Part shown: piece by piece, positions 9,240 to 16,698 of the stretch | How the letters are laid out: every line of letters starts with the position of its first letter | How positions within the stretch are numbered: the first letter of the stretch is position 1 | NCBI GenBank assembly: GCA_046349855.1 | Contig: JAXMBM010000007.1 | Span: 62,001-126,000, forward strand | Length of the DNA stretch: 64,000 bases | From: CAIXSC01 sp046349855 | GTDB taxonomy: Bacteria; Planctomycetota; Planctomycetia; Pirellulales; Pirellulaceae | Direction of reading: 5' to 3' | Notes under the pieces: generated by a model | The model's database searches: none | What the model saw: the letters and a program-made list of their open reading frames with translations, nothing else | What the model was told of the DNA's origin: nothing | Made by a program: the position numbers and the translations under genes

Positions 9240-9360
9240 CGGCCGCGGGCTTCCAGGAACTGATGCACGGCGGCGTTGTTGTGGACGCCGTGGTGGTTGT
9301 TGACAACCAGTCGCTGGTGAGCGAACGCCACCAGCGGCCGGTCCTGGCATACCATTGAGC
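9240..9360 (-). pseudogene. possible IS630-type transposase fragment
   Basis: The minus strand encodes a short stretch reading HQRLVVNNHHGVHNN followed by AAVHQFLEARGRVL. This resembles the DDE-core segment of IS630-family transposases (VxxDNhgiHxxxxVxxfL...). The preceding and following conserved blocks are missing, and the frame degenerates into proline/arginine-rich sequence on both sides. No terminal inverted repeats were found. It is best read as a decayed insertion-sequence scrap; chance similarity is not excluded. Confidence 0.3.
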
Positions 9361-9493
9361 ATCGCGCTGTAGGATGACAATGGCCCCGAGCGCGTACCAT
9401 GGTCCGCTGGTGTGTCAGTCGTACGATGGCGCGGGGATGCGGGTGGTGGGGTCACGGTCGAGAATTGGGCTGGCAGCCGCAAGGAGTGTCGTA

Positions 9494-11305
9494 GTGAACC
9501 GGATCGTGCTCGTTGGTCTTCTCGGTCTGTTGCCGACGTGCGTCTGCGCCGACCAGCCGCCGGCTCCCGCCACGGTCCGCGAACTTCATGCCGACTTCGA
9601 TCCACGGAAGGATCCGTTGGACACGACGGTTGTGCGGGAGTGGGAAAAGAACGGCATTGTGTACCGCTATGTCACGTTTCACATCGGGACGTTTCGCGGC
9701 CAACCGGCGCGCCTGGCGGCTTTCTATGGCTTTCCCGCCGGTGCGAAGAAGCAGGCGGCCCTGCTGCACTTGCACGGAGGAGGCCAGCGAGCATTCCTGC
9801 ACGAGGTCGAGTTTTCGGCTCGGCGTGGTTATCCCTGTCTGTCGATCAATTGGGGTGGTCGGGAAATGGAAGGGGCTGAGGAGGGCGACCCCAACACGGC
9901 GTGGGGAGCCGTGGATCCGACGCAGCAGAATGTACCCGGGTACTTCAACCTCAAACCAGGTGACAAGTACCTGGATCCGTACGATTCACCCCGCAACAAC
10001 AACTGGTACCTGCTCACGCTCGCCGGTCGTCGCGGGTTGACGTTTCTCGAGCAGCAACCCGAGGTCGATCCGGACAGGCTGGGTGTATACGGACATTCGA
10101 TGGGCGGCAACCTCACCGTGTATGTGGCCGGAAGCGATTCACGAGTGCGGGCGGCGGCACCGTCGGTGGGCGGATCCGGCTTTCGGACTCAGCGTTGGCC
10201 GCTGCTCCCGCAGCACCAGCCTCAGTTGCCAAACGGCGACGTCCAGTTGTTCGATGCGACGCTCGGCTTTGAGTCCTATACCCCGCTCGTCACCGCTCCA
10301 CTGCTGTGGCTCGGCGCGACGAACGACTTTCACGGCATCATGGACGATACGTATCGGACGGGCGAGCTGATTCCGCACTCGAGCGTGCGGTACTCGTTTA
10401 CTCCGCATATGAACCACCGCTTCACGCCCGAGTTCGCCGTTACCAGGCCGTTGTGGTTCGACCAGCATCTCCGGGCGAGCTTCTCCTTTCCCCAGACACC
10501 GACAACTCAGTTGATCTGTGAGACACCGGATCACGTACCGGTCCTGGAGGTCACACCGGACAGGTCGTCGGAGGTGGTCGAAGTCCAGATCTATTACTCG
10601 GTGGATCCTGATCCTCGACCACGATTCTGGCGATCCGCGCTGACGGAGCGGGCAGGTGAGGAACGTTGGACCGGCAAGCTGCCCATCTTGAGTGTCGATC
10701 AGCCGCTCTTCGCCTTCGCGAATGTCACGTACCGGCTGACGAAGTCCGAGTCAGAACCGTATGCCCGACCGACCGAACGCTTCGCACTCAGTTCCCGGTT
10801 GCATACTGTGGCGCCGCAGGAGCTCGCCGCCAAAGGCGTGCAGGCTACGGACCGGTCCGATCCGCTGATCGACGATTTCACGCACGGGTGGCGGGATTGG
10901 TACGCGTTGTCGCCGGACAATCCGCACCATTGGGAGTTTTCCACGCGAAAGGTGAGCGACCCGAAGTGGCGGGGACAACCGGGCCAGCGACTCGGGATCG
11001 AGGTCCAGGTGGAAAAGCCGAATGAACTGGTGATCGTGCTGACCGAAAACTTTTTCCGTTCTTACCGGGGGAAGCAGCGGGAATTCGTCGCGGTCGTGCC
11101 GCTACGCGGGGGCCCGGATCGGCAGACGATGGCGCTGGACGCGACCGACTTTCAGACGAGCGGGGGTGAGGCGTTGTCGTCGTGGAGCAACCTGGATCTG
11201 CTCTCGTTCCGCGCGTATTACGGCCAGGGCGACCAGCGGGTCGGCAGCCAGCAATGGGCCGGCCCGCAACCGCAGTTCCAGAAACTAGGGTGGCAGTCCC
11301 CATAG
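9494..11305 (+). CDS. secreted alpha/beta hydrolase, acetyl-xylan-esterase/dienelactone-hydrolase-like (603 aa)
   Basis: I chose GTG at 9494 because AAGGAG lies 7 nt upstream and the protein then opens directly with a signal peptide (NRIVLVGLLGLLPTCVCADQ). Upstream in-frame ATGs give unconvincing leaders. After an N-terminal beta section, the hydrolase fold appears as AALLHLHGGGQRAF (oxyanion region) and GVYGHSMGGNLTVYVAG (nucleophile elbow G-H-S-M-G). The likely Asp and His are in GATNDFHGIMDD and TPHMNHRF. After residue about 360 a beta-rich C-terminal region follows (VEVQIYYSVDPDPRPRFWR; DPLIDDFTHGWRDWYALSP) resembling a carbohydrate-binding or galactose-binding-like fold. The likely role is hydrolysis of ester groups on external polysaccharide, but the substrate is unproven. 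It appears monocistronic and is followed by a repeat cluster. Confidence 0.8.
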   Translation: MNRIVLVGLLGLLPTCVCADQPPAPATVRELHADFDPRKDPLDTTVVREWEKNGIVYRYVTFHIGTFRGQPARLAAFYGFPAGAKKQAALLHLHGGGQRAFLHEVEFSARRGYPCLSINWGGREMEGAEEGDPNTAWGAVDPTQQNVPGYFNLKPGDKYLDPYDSPRNNNWYLLTLAGRRGLTFLEQQPEVDPDRLGVYGHSMGGNLTVYVAGSDSRVRAAAPSVGGSGFRTQRWPLLPQHQPQLPNGDVQLFDATLGFESYTPLVTAPLLWLGATNDFHGIMDDTYRTGELIPHSSVRYSFTPHMNHRFTPEFAVTRPLWFDQHLRASFSFPQTPTTQLICETPDHVPVLEVTPDRSSEVVEVQIYYSVDPDPRPRFWRSALTERAGEERWTGKLPILSVDQPLFAFANVTYRLTKSESEPYARPTERFALSSRLHTVAPQELAAKGVQATDRSDPLIDDFTHGWRDWYALSPDNPHHWEFSTRKVSDPKWRGQPGQRLGIEVQVEKPNELVIVLTENFFRSYRGKQREFVAVVPLRGGPDRQTMALDATDFQTSGGEALSSWSNLDLLSFRAYYGQGDQRVGSQQWAGPQPQFQKLGWQSP

Positions 11306-11325
11306 ATCCAACTAACCTCGCCACC

Positions 11326-11360
11326 GGCGGTCGGCGGTCGGCGGTCGGCGGTCGGCGGTC
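11326..11360. repeat. five tandem copies of a 7-bp unit
   Basis: GGCGGTC is repeated five times without interruption and abuts the left arm of the inverted repeat that begins at 11361. Such short arrays are prone to slippage. Confidence 0.9.
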
Positions 11361-11499
11361 GGCGAGCGGCGGGCGTCAGCCCGCTGTTTCGGGAAAATAG
11401 TGCGAGGTGACGAGAAAATGGGGAGAGATATCGAGAAGATGGGGCGCGATTGTGGCGAGGTTGAGTGAGGAAACAGCGGGCTGACGCCCGCCGCTCGCC
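11361..11499. repeat. REP/MITE-like element with 30-bp perfect inverted repeats
   Basis: The 30 bp at 11361-11390 are the exact reverse complement of 11470-11499, separated by 79 bp. Each arm contains an internal palindrome, GCGGGC-TGAC-GCCCGC. The same 30 bp, in the orientation of the right arm, occur again at 12969-12998 in the next intergenic region. The 79-bp centre carries no gene. This is either a non-autonomous mobile element or a pair of REP-type units in inverted orientation (a BIME-like arrangement). The fold could also end transcription from both converging genes. Confidence 0.85.
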
Positions 11500-11659
11500 A
11501 AATCCCGGCACGTCGCCGCCACCGAGTCGAATGGACCGCGCCGGACCAGAAAACCGTCTGGTTGGCCGTGTTTTACCGAGACGGAACGTGAGCCATAAGC
11601 GAGTCGCCAGCATGCTACCCGCACTTCTTCTCAATCAGTCTACGATCTCGCACAGTTAC

Positions 11660-12799
11660 TCATGATTTCGTTCTTGTTCGGACCTCACTCTGTAGTTTCT
11701 GTCGCGTCGCGGCAGGAACGGACACCGCCTCCAGTTTGACTCGGATACACTCGGGCTTTTCCCACGATACGATGCGTCCACCTCTGGTGTTCATCAAGTT
11801 CACTCCGAAAGGAACATCGGGCACCAAGTTCTCTTTTGGAGTGCGCAGACCGCCGAACGTGTTTGCTTCGCTGGTCGACGTTACCACGAATCCGAGTAAT
11901 CCTTGTGGCTGCAGTTTTCCCATGTTGGCGTCGGCGAACAGGAATACGGGAGTGCGGGAGTCTGCATACAAGATGACTCCATTGCGTACATGAGGGCTGT
12001 TCCCCCAATAGCCACCGGCACGAAATACCTCCATGCCAAAGTCCTGGTTCAGCCGTTGGCCAATATGTCGAAGTCCATCACTGAACACCCCACAATGTCC
12101 TCGTCGTTCCTTGAGCAGCGCAACGAATGGATCGGCAACTTTCAAATCGTACGTCAGTGACTTGTTGACATACGCCGTTGACTCCGCGATCGCCTGAATG
12201 GCCGACCTATCGTTGGGTCGATAGGCGCGCTCCATCCACTCGTCGAGCGGCTTCTTCCACATCACCGGCGGCTCCACGTACGTCTGTCCGACAAGTAGCT
12301 TTGCTGAATCAGGGGGCGCCCCAAACCGCATCATTTCGACTTTGCGTTGCCATGCCTTCTCGTCCGTATCGTCAGGCAGCAACAGGAGCGATTGCATCGT
12401 GATGCGCACATCGCCGTCCACTCCGTTGAGCTCCAAGCAAAAGAACGGTTGGCCTTGATCAGACACCAGAAGTGCCGACCGAAAATCGCGCCCCGCAGCC
12501 AATTTCGTTCCACTTCGCGTCGCCGCCACGCGATGGTAGATCACCTCTTGAGAGACGAAATTGAGCGGCGCTGGCACCGTAACCACGACGTTTTGTCCAT
12601 TCACGATTATCGGAACGGTCAGCTGAACCAGAGAACGGGACAGAATCGGCACCACGTTACGAATCCGCAGGCTCTTCTCAGCTGGAGGATTGCCAAACCA
12701 TTCGGTTCTCCCCCAATCAACTTGGGCCGCCTCCTGCGCATATAGGTGCACCGACATTACAACCACCACCACAGCGCCAAGCGGAATCCGGTGTGTCAT
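11660..12799 (-). CDS. secreted protein of unknown function, transglutaminase-like core possible (379 aa)
   Basis: ATG at 12799 is preceded by AGGAA with a 7-nt spacer. The N-terminus MTHRIPLGAVVVVVMSVHLYAQEA is a signal peptide. No family is certain. The segment SLTYDLKVADPFVALLKERRGHCGVFSDGLRHI, followed by later FRAGGYWGN and VRNGVILYAD, has the look of a transglutaminase/cysteine-protease fold: a Cys at the start of a helix, then His and Asp candidates. This is only an analogy. The first half (VPILSRSLVQLTVPIIVNGQNVVVTVP) is probably beta-sandwich. Codon choice is less GC-biased at third positions than in neighbouring genes, suggesting a different history. It is convergent with the esterase and flanked on both sides by the same REP-like 30-bp element, so it could be a passenger in a repeat-bounded segment. 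Confidence 0.75.
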   Translation of the reverse strand: MTHRIPLGAVVVVVMSVHLYAQEAAQVDWGRTEWFGNPPAEKSLRIRNVVPILSRSLVQLTVPIIVNGQNVVVTVPAPLNFVSQEVIYHRVAATRSGTKLAAGRDFRSALLVSDQGQPFFCLELNGVDGDVRITMQSLLLLPDDTDEKAWQRKVEMMRFGAPPDSAKLLVGQTYVEPPVMWKKPLDEWMERAYRPNDRSAIQAIAESTAYVNKSLTYDLKVADPFVALLKERRGHCGVFSDGLRHIGQRLNQDFGMEVFRAGGYWGNSPHVRNGVILYADSRTPVFLFADANMGKLQPQGLLGFVVTSTSEANTFGGLRTPKENLVPDVPFGVNLMNTRGGRIVSWEKPECIRVKLEAVSVPAATRQKLQSEVRTRTKS

Positions 12800-13138
12800 A
12801 TCTCTGTTCCTAGCGCAGCAGAGCCCTTACCAAGTGCAGCTGGCACTTTGCGGCTGCCTCCGGTGTTGATATGCGGGCAGTTATACTCGATGCCATATGC
12901 AGAAGGCAGAAACAGCGGGCAGAAGGCAGAAACAGCGGGCTGAAGGCAGAAACAGCGGGCAGAAGGCAGAAACAGCGGGCTGACGCCCGCCGCTCGCCGG
13001 GAATGGACCCGCTTCTGGCGCGGATACTTGTTGATACCGGCCGAGGGGGCGACGGTCCGCCAGTTTTGTCGACGACGGTCGTCCGCTAGAATCACCGCGA
13101 CCTCCAGGCAGGTGGCGACCCGCGAGACTCCCCGCGAC
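12800..13138. other. divergent intergenic region with 20-bp tandem repeats
   Basis: This region separates the minus gene starting at 12799 from the plus gene starting at 13139. About 100 bp of it is the tandem repeat and REP-like element described separately (12901-12998). The remaining stretches must contain promoters for both genes. I could not identify a confident hexamer pair. Confidence 0.6.
12901..12998. repeat. four 20-bp tandem repeats ending in the 30-bp REP-like element
   Basis: The unit AGAAGGCAGAAACAGCGGGC occurs four times (12901, 12921, 12941 with one change, 12961). The last copy runs into TGACGCCCGCCGCTCGCC, so that 12969-12998 exactly equals the right arm of the element at 11470-11499. 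The tandem units therefore look like amplification of the 5' part of the REP-like element with a linker. Confidence 0.9.
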
Positions 13139-13840
13139 ATGCGATTCCCCGGAAGCACTCGAACACGATTCACCGCCATCCTGATTCTGGGAACGCTGCT
13201 GCTGGCGGTCGACGCCGTGCGACGGTGGGAACCGCCCGTCGAACAGGTCGGGCAGGACGAGGTGGTCGGGCAGGACGAACGCATCGCGCGCAACGCGTTC
13301 GGCGGCGCGCCGAGCGTTCTGGCGGAAAAAGATCCGCGGCCTCCCACCACAACTCCCTCGGCGGCCAGCGAGCCGCACACCAACACCGCCGGGACGACCG
13401 GCGGCGGCGATCCTGCTGCGGGCTGGGCGCCGCGAGGCCCCGAACCGCTCGTGATCGAGGTGCTGGGGAGCGACTTTCGCTGGCATTATCGCTGGCCCGG
13501 TGGCGATGGCCAGTTGGGTACGGCAGACGACCGCGAGTCGGTGGGGGAACTGCATGTGCCCCAGCACGTGCCGATCCGACTGCTGGTGCGCAGCCGCGAC
13601 TATGTCTACGTCTATTCTGTCCCTGGCCTCGCCCTGCGACGGATCGCCGTCCCGGAACTCACCTATTCGCTCGATTTCCTCGCCACCGCGCCGGCGTGTT
13701 ACCAGGTGGTCGTCGATCCACTCTGTCGTGTCCGCCCGTGGCATGACGAAGACCTGGGTCAGGTGATCGTCGATGCGCCGGAAGACTACGAGCGTTGGTG
13801 GGCCAGCCTGCCGCAGCGCGGACCGACCAACGCCCGCTGA
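13139..13840 (+). CDS. membrane-anchored cytochrome c oxidase subunit II-like cupredoxin with degenerate CuA site (233 aa)
   Basis: The start ATG 13139 gives an N-terminal anchor (RTRFTAILILGTLLLAVDAV), then a Pro/Ser/Thr/Gly-rich linker, then a beta domain from about residue 100. In that domain LVIEVLGSDFRWHYRWPG matches the strand that precedes the CuA site in COX2 (V...QWxWxYxYP). LHVPQHVPIRLLVRSRDYVYVYSVPGL matches the LPv...v...l.s.DViHsF block. In place of the CuA ligands it has YVYSVP where COX2 has His, and DPLCRVRPWHDEDLG where COX2 has C-x3-C-x3-H-x2-M. Only one Cys and one His remain recognisable, so a binuclear CuA centre seems unlikely. It may be a scaffold or degenerate copper protein. 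No oxidase subunit I is adjacent. Confidence 0.65.
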   Translation: MRFPGSTRTRFTAILILGTLLLAVDAVRRWEPPVEQVGQDEVVGQDERIARNAFGGAPSVLAEKDPRPPTTTPSAASEPHTNTAGTTGGGDPAAGWAPRGPEPLVIEVLGSDFRWHYRWPGGDGQLGTADDRESVGELHVPQHVPIRLLVRSRDYVYVYSVPGLALRRIAVPELTYSLDFLATAPACYQVVVDPLCRVRPWHDEDLGQVIVDAPEDYERWWASLPQRGPTNAR

Positions 13841-13937
13841 TCGACTCGGCCAGCACGCCGCACCGCCTGTCGTGGCTCGTGTCACGCCCGCTGATCACGC
13901 TGACCGCCGCGGCCGGGACGGGCCCGACCGCCTGGGT

Positions 13938-14492
13938 TCACGGCCGCACGTCCGGCCAGACGAAGCGCTCGCGGAACTGCCGCACGATCCGCTGGAGGCG
14001 CGGGTCGAGTCGCTGCAGAGCGTGTCGTTCGATCTCTGCCGGGACGCCACCGTAAAATGCTTCGGCGATCCCGCCGGCGATGCACGCCATCGTATCGGCA
14101 TCACCTCCCAGGGAAACCGCATTGCGGACCGCGTCCTCATAGTCGCACGACTCGAGAAACGCGCAGATCGATTCGGGAACCGACCCTTGGCACGAGACAT
14201 CGAACTGGTAAGTCGGCCGGATGGTGTCGAGCGGCCGGGACAGATCGTAGCCAAACTCGGCGGACAGATGCCGGCGGATGTCGTCCTTCTCCCACCGCTG
14301 GCGCGCGAGAAACACGGCCACGGCCGTCGCCTGCGCGCCGCGGATACCCTCCGGGTGATCGTGCGTCACGGCGGCGCTCCGCCGCGCCTCGGCGCGAACT
14401 TCGTCCTGCGACGAGCAGGCCCAGCCGATCGGGGCGACCCGCATGGCCGAGCCATTCCCCCAGATGATGTCACCGGCAATAGCGCCCATCAT
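13938..14492 (-). CDS. internally deleted ADP-ribosylglycohydrolase (184 aa)
   Basis: The start ATG at 14492 overlaps the mutY stop by the ATGA arrangement (TGA 14491-14489), so translation is probably coupled. The N-terminus MMGAIAGDII is the normal start of a DraG/ADP-ribosylglycohydrolase family protein. It jumps directly to WGNGSAMRVAPIGWA, which in full-length relatives lies about 80 residues later. The missing section carries the metal-binding TDDT motif and the first helices. The rest is well preserved: AAVTHDHPEGIRGAQA, TIRPTYQFDVSCQGSVPESICAFLES and the C-terminal metal site NAVSLGGDADTMACI. The frame is intact across the join. Either it is a decaying gene with an in-frame deletion, or a short variant with one half of the binuclear Mg/Mn site and probably no hydrolase activity. 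Confidence 0.75.
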   Translation of the reverse strand: MMGAIAGDIIWGNGSAMRVAPIGWACSSQDEVRAEARRSAAVTHDHPEGIRGAQATAVAVFLARQRWEKDDIRRHLSAEFGYDLSRPLDTIRPTYQFDVSCQGSVPESICAFLESCDYEDAVRNAVSLGGDADTMACIAGGIAEAFYGGVPAEIERHALQRLDPRLQRIVRQFRERFVWPDVRP

Positions 14493-15619
14493 GTGCGGGT
14501 ATCTCGGGTACTTCGGGGAACGAGCGACCGCGACGGGACCGTGGCGGCGGCGAGCAACCGGGCGATGCGCCGGCCCGTCACGTGGAGCGGCAGCTCGGCC
14601 AGTTCGACCAGCGTGACCCAGCGCACGGCAGGCGGCAGGGAGCGGGGCAGGCGGCGCGGTCGCGCCGCGTGGCAGCGGAGTGTGATGCGGTAGCGCGTCA
14701 CGCCATGCTTGATCACGGTCAGTTCCTCGAGCGGCTCCACATCGACGCCGGTCAGGTTGCGCACGCCCACCCGCAACTGCTGGTCTCCGTCGGGGGTGGC
14801 TGCCCAGGGGAAGCGAGGGAAGTCCCACAACCCGGCCCAGCGTTCTCCGGTCCCGCACTGCCGAACCAGCACCTGATCTCCGCGGCGCACAACCACGGCG
14901 GCCTCGGTGACCTCCTGATACGTCTGTTTACGCACCGGCCCTGGGATGTCCGCCTGCCGCCCGGCGATCCGGGTCGGGCACAGCGACGCCAGGGGACAGC
15001 TGCCGCAGGCCGGATCGCGCGGGGTGCAGACGAGGCTGCCGAGTTCCATGAGTGCCTGGTTGAGCAGGCCGGCGCCCCGCGCGGGAACGAGCCGTTCGGC
15101 CAGGCTCCAGCAGGCCTGTTCGACGGCGGCCGACGTGGGATCGGCAGCACAGGCCAGCAGGCGGCAATAGAGCCGCCGCGTATTGGCCTCGACGATCGGG
15201 TGCGGCTGGTCGAGCGCAATGGAAAGGATGGCTCCCGCCGTATAGCGACCGATCCCCGGCAACCGGCGAACGTCGTCGATCTGCCGCGGAAACTGACCAC
15301 CGTGACGCTCGACGATCACTCGAGCCGCCGCGTGCAGATTTCGCGCGCGACGATAGTAGCCCAGTCCTTCCCACAGGCGGAGGACTTCGTGTTCGGGCGC
15401 GGCAGCCAGCGTGGCGGCGTCGGGAAACGCGGCGACGAACCGCTCGTAGTACGGAATCACCGTCGCGACCTGCGTCTGCTGCAGCATGATCTCGCTGATC
15501 CAGACGCGATACGGATCGCGGGTCCCGCGCCACGGCAGCGTGCGCGCATGCCGACGAAACCAGGCACCCAGGCGGCGCCGCAGCAACTCCAGCGACTCGT
15601 CCGACCAGCCAGCCATCAT
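14489..15619 (-). CDS. mutY: A/G-specific adenine DNA glycosylase MutY (376 aa)
   Basis: MutY removes adenine mispaired with 8-oxoguanine. The catalytic Glu region VWISEIMLQQTQVATVIPYY is intact. The helix-hairpin-helix LPGIGRYTAGAILSIAL follows, and the 4Fe-4S cluster ligands are complete (CTPRDPACGSCPLASLC, spacing 6-2-5). The C-terminal NUDIX-like 8-oxoG sensor domain is present from about residue 235 (AAVVVRRGDQVLVRQ...WAGLWDFPRFP). One position is unusual: where E. coli has LDGNVKRVLAR, with the catalytic Asp138, this protein has VEANTRRLYCR, so Asp is replaced by Glu. ATG 15619 overlaps the stop of the upstream foldase gene (ATGA), and its own stop overlaps the ADP-ribosylglycohydrolase start. 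The three genes form a tightly coupled operon. Confidence 0.92.
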   Translation of the reverse strand: MMAGWSDESLELLRRRLGAWFRRHARTLPWRGTRDPYRVWISEIMLQQTQVATVIPYYERFVAAFPDAATLAAAPEHEVLRLWEGLGYYRRARNLHAAARVIVERHGGQFPRQIDDVRRLPGIGRYTAGAILSIALDQPHPIVEANTRRLYCRLLACAADPTSAAVEQACWSLAERLVPARGAGLLNQALMELGSLVCTPRDPACGSCPLASLCPTRIAGRQADIPGPVRKQTYQEVTEAAVVVRRGDQVLVRQCGTGERWAGLWDFPRFPWAATPDGDQQLRVGVRNLTGVDVEPLEELTVIKHGVTRYRITLRCHAARPRRLPRSLPPAVRWVTLVELAELPLHVTGRRIARLLAAATVPSRSLVPRSTRDTRT

Positions 15620-16650
15620 GGGTCGGAGGTACTCCGCGCCGGCACGAGTTGATCGGTGCCGGGGCGGAAATGGGGGCACCAGCCGCTGAATTCGATCTTC
15701 GCGGCCGGTCGTTCCTTGTCCGCGAGCCAGCGGAACAGGTACTGGGTCACCGCCGTTTCCAGTTCTCCACGGGCCTGCTGCCACGTCCCCTGACCCGCCT
15801 TGATTTCCAGGCAGCGGATCAGATGGACGCCGAAGACCGACGCCACAGGCGGGCTGATCTGGTCAGGTTCCAGGGCGAAGGCCGCGCGCGAAAACGATTC
15901 GGGCATCGGCTCGCGACGCCCAATGAAACCGATGTCGCCCCCTTGCTTGCCGGTGGGAGCGGCCGAGTGGGCCTGGGCGGCGGCGACGAAGGTGGTCTGA
16001 CCGGAAATCAAAGCGGCCCGCAGCTCCTCGGCGCGGCGAAATATCTCGGTGAACGCGGCCGCACCCCCCGCCGGATCAGGCTTCAACAGGATGTGTGCGA
16101 CGCGGATCTGCGTCCCATCGAACTCACGGGCATGCTGCTTGAAATACCGCTCCAGGTTCTCGTCCGACAGGTAGCGCTCCAGGTACCTCCCCCAGCTGAT
16201 CTGCCAGGCAATCTGGTGGCGCAACCCGGCCTCGTCCACACCCAGCCTCTGCAGATGCTCGGCCAGTGTGATCTTGCGCGGTTCAAGCTGCTTGACCAGC
16301 CGCTCCATCATGACGTCGACTTCGCGCGGTTCGGCCGCGACCTGCGTCCGGCTGAGATTGCGGAGAATCAGCCGGCGATCGATCAGTTGCGCGAGTGCTT
16401 GAGCCTGGACGAGCGCCAGGGTGGCGGCGGCGGGTGATTCCCCGGGCAACACTCGCTGTACCTCACGGTTCACTTCGGCCAGCGAAATGGCGGCGCCATC
16501 GACCGTGGCGGCCGGCCGAGCATCCACGGGAGGGGGGCTGCTGGCAGGTGGCGTCGCCTTTTCCGCGGGGCGTGGCGCGGGAGTCGCAGGCTGCGGTTCG
16601 GCCTGCGCACACAGGCAGGCCACCAACATCAGGGCAGAGCATCCCAGCAT
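15616..16650 (-). CDS. periplasmic parvulin-type peptidyl-prolyl isomerase, SurA/PpiC-like (344 aa)
   Basis: A signal peptide (MLGCSALMLVACLCAQAEP, possibly a lipoprotein via LVAC) is followed by a Pro/Ala-rich linker. A SurA-like N-terminal helical domain follows at residues about 48-150 (AATVDGAAISLAEVNREVQRVL; ALAQLIDRRLILRNL). A single rotamase/parvulin domain is at about 180-290 (IRVAHILLKPD; GGDIGFIGRREPMPESFSRAAFAL; VFGVHLIRCLEI). The role is folding of exported and outer-membrane proteins. It is first in a three-gene unit with mutY and an ADP-ribosylglycohydrolase, overlapping mutY by 4 nt. This is a functional mixture I cannot explain beyond shared transcription. Confidence 0.9.
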   Translation of the reverse strand: MLGCSALMLVACLCAQAEPQPATPAPRPAEKATPPASSPPPVDARPAATVDGAAISLAEVNREVQRVLPGESPAAATLALVQAQALAQLIDRRLILRNLSRTQVAAEPREVDVMMERLVKQLEPRKITLAEHLQRLGVDEAGLRHQIAWQISWGRYLERYLSDENLERYFKQHAREFDGTQIRVAHILLKPDPAGGAAAFTEIFRRAEELRAALISGQTTFVAAAQAHSAAPTGKQGGDIGFIGRREPMPESFSRAAFALEPDQISPPVASVFGVHLIRCLEIKAGQGTWQQARGELETAVTQYLFRWLADKERPAAKIEFSGWCPHFRPGTDQLVPARSTSDP

Positions 16651-16698
16651 AGACGAGTCATCCTTTGGGGGGCCGGCGTCGGTGGCGGCGGTCGAGTC

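Larger units (their letters stand above)
8826..9493. other. gene-poor spacer with pyrimidine-rich degenerate repeats
   Basis: No intact gene is supported here. The first 180 bp (8850-9005) are a C-rich run of degenerate units built on CCGC(A/C)(A/G)TCCA(G/A)C, repeated roughly every 17-20 bp, and it begins with a perfect hairpin at 8858-8876. The rest, 9010-9490, contains a probable transposase remnant on the minus strand (9240-9360). The promoter and leader of the esterase gene at 9494 must lie in its last part, but I could not pick out a convincing -35/-10 pair. Confidence 0.6.
11306..11659. other. intergenic repeat cluster, no gene
   Basis: This 354-bp spacer separates the plus-strand esterase from a convergent minus-strand gene. 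It holds five head-to-tail 7-bp units, a large perfect inverted repeat, and then about 160 bp without a recognisable feature. No reading frame here has a credible start site or protein-like composition. Confidence 0.7.
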
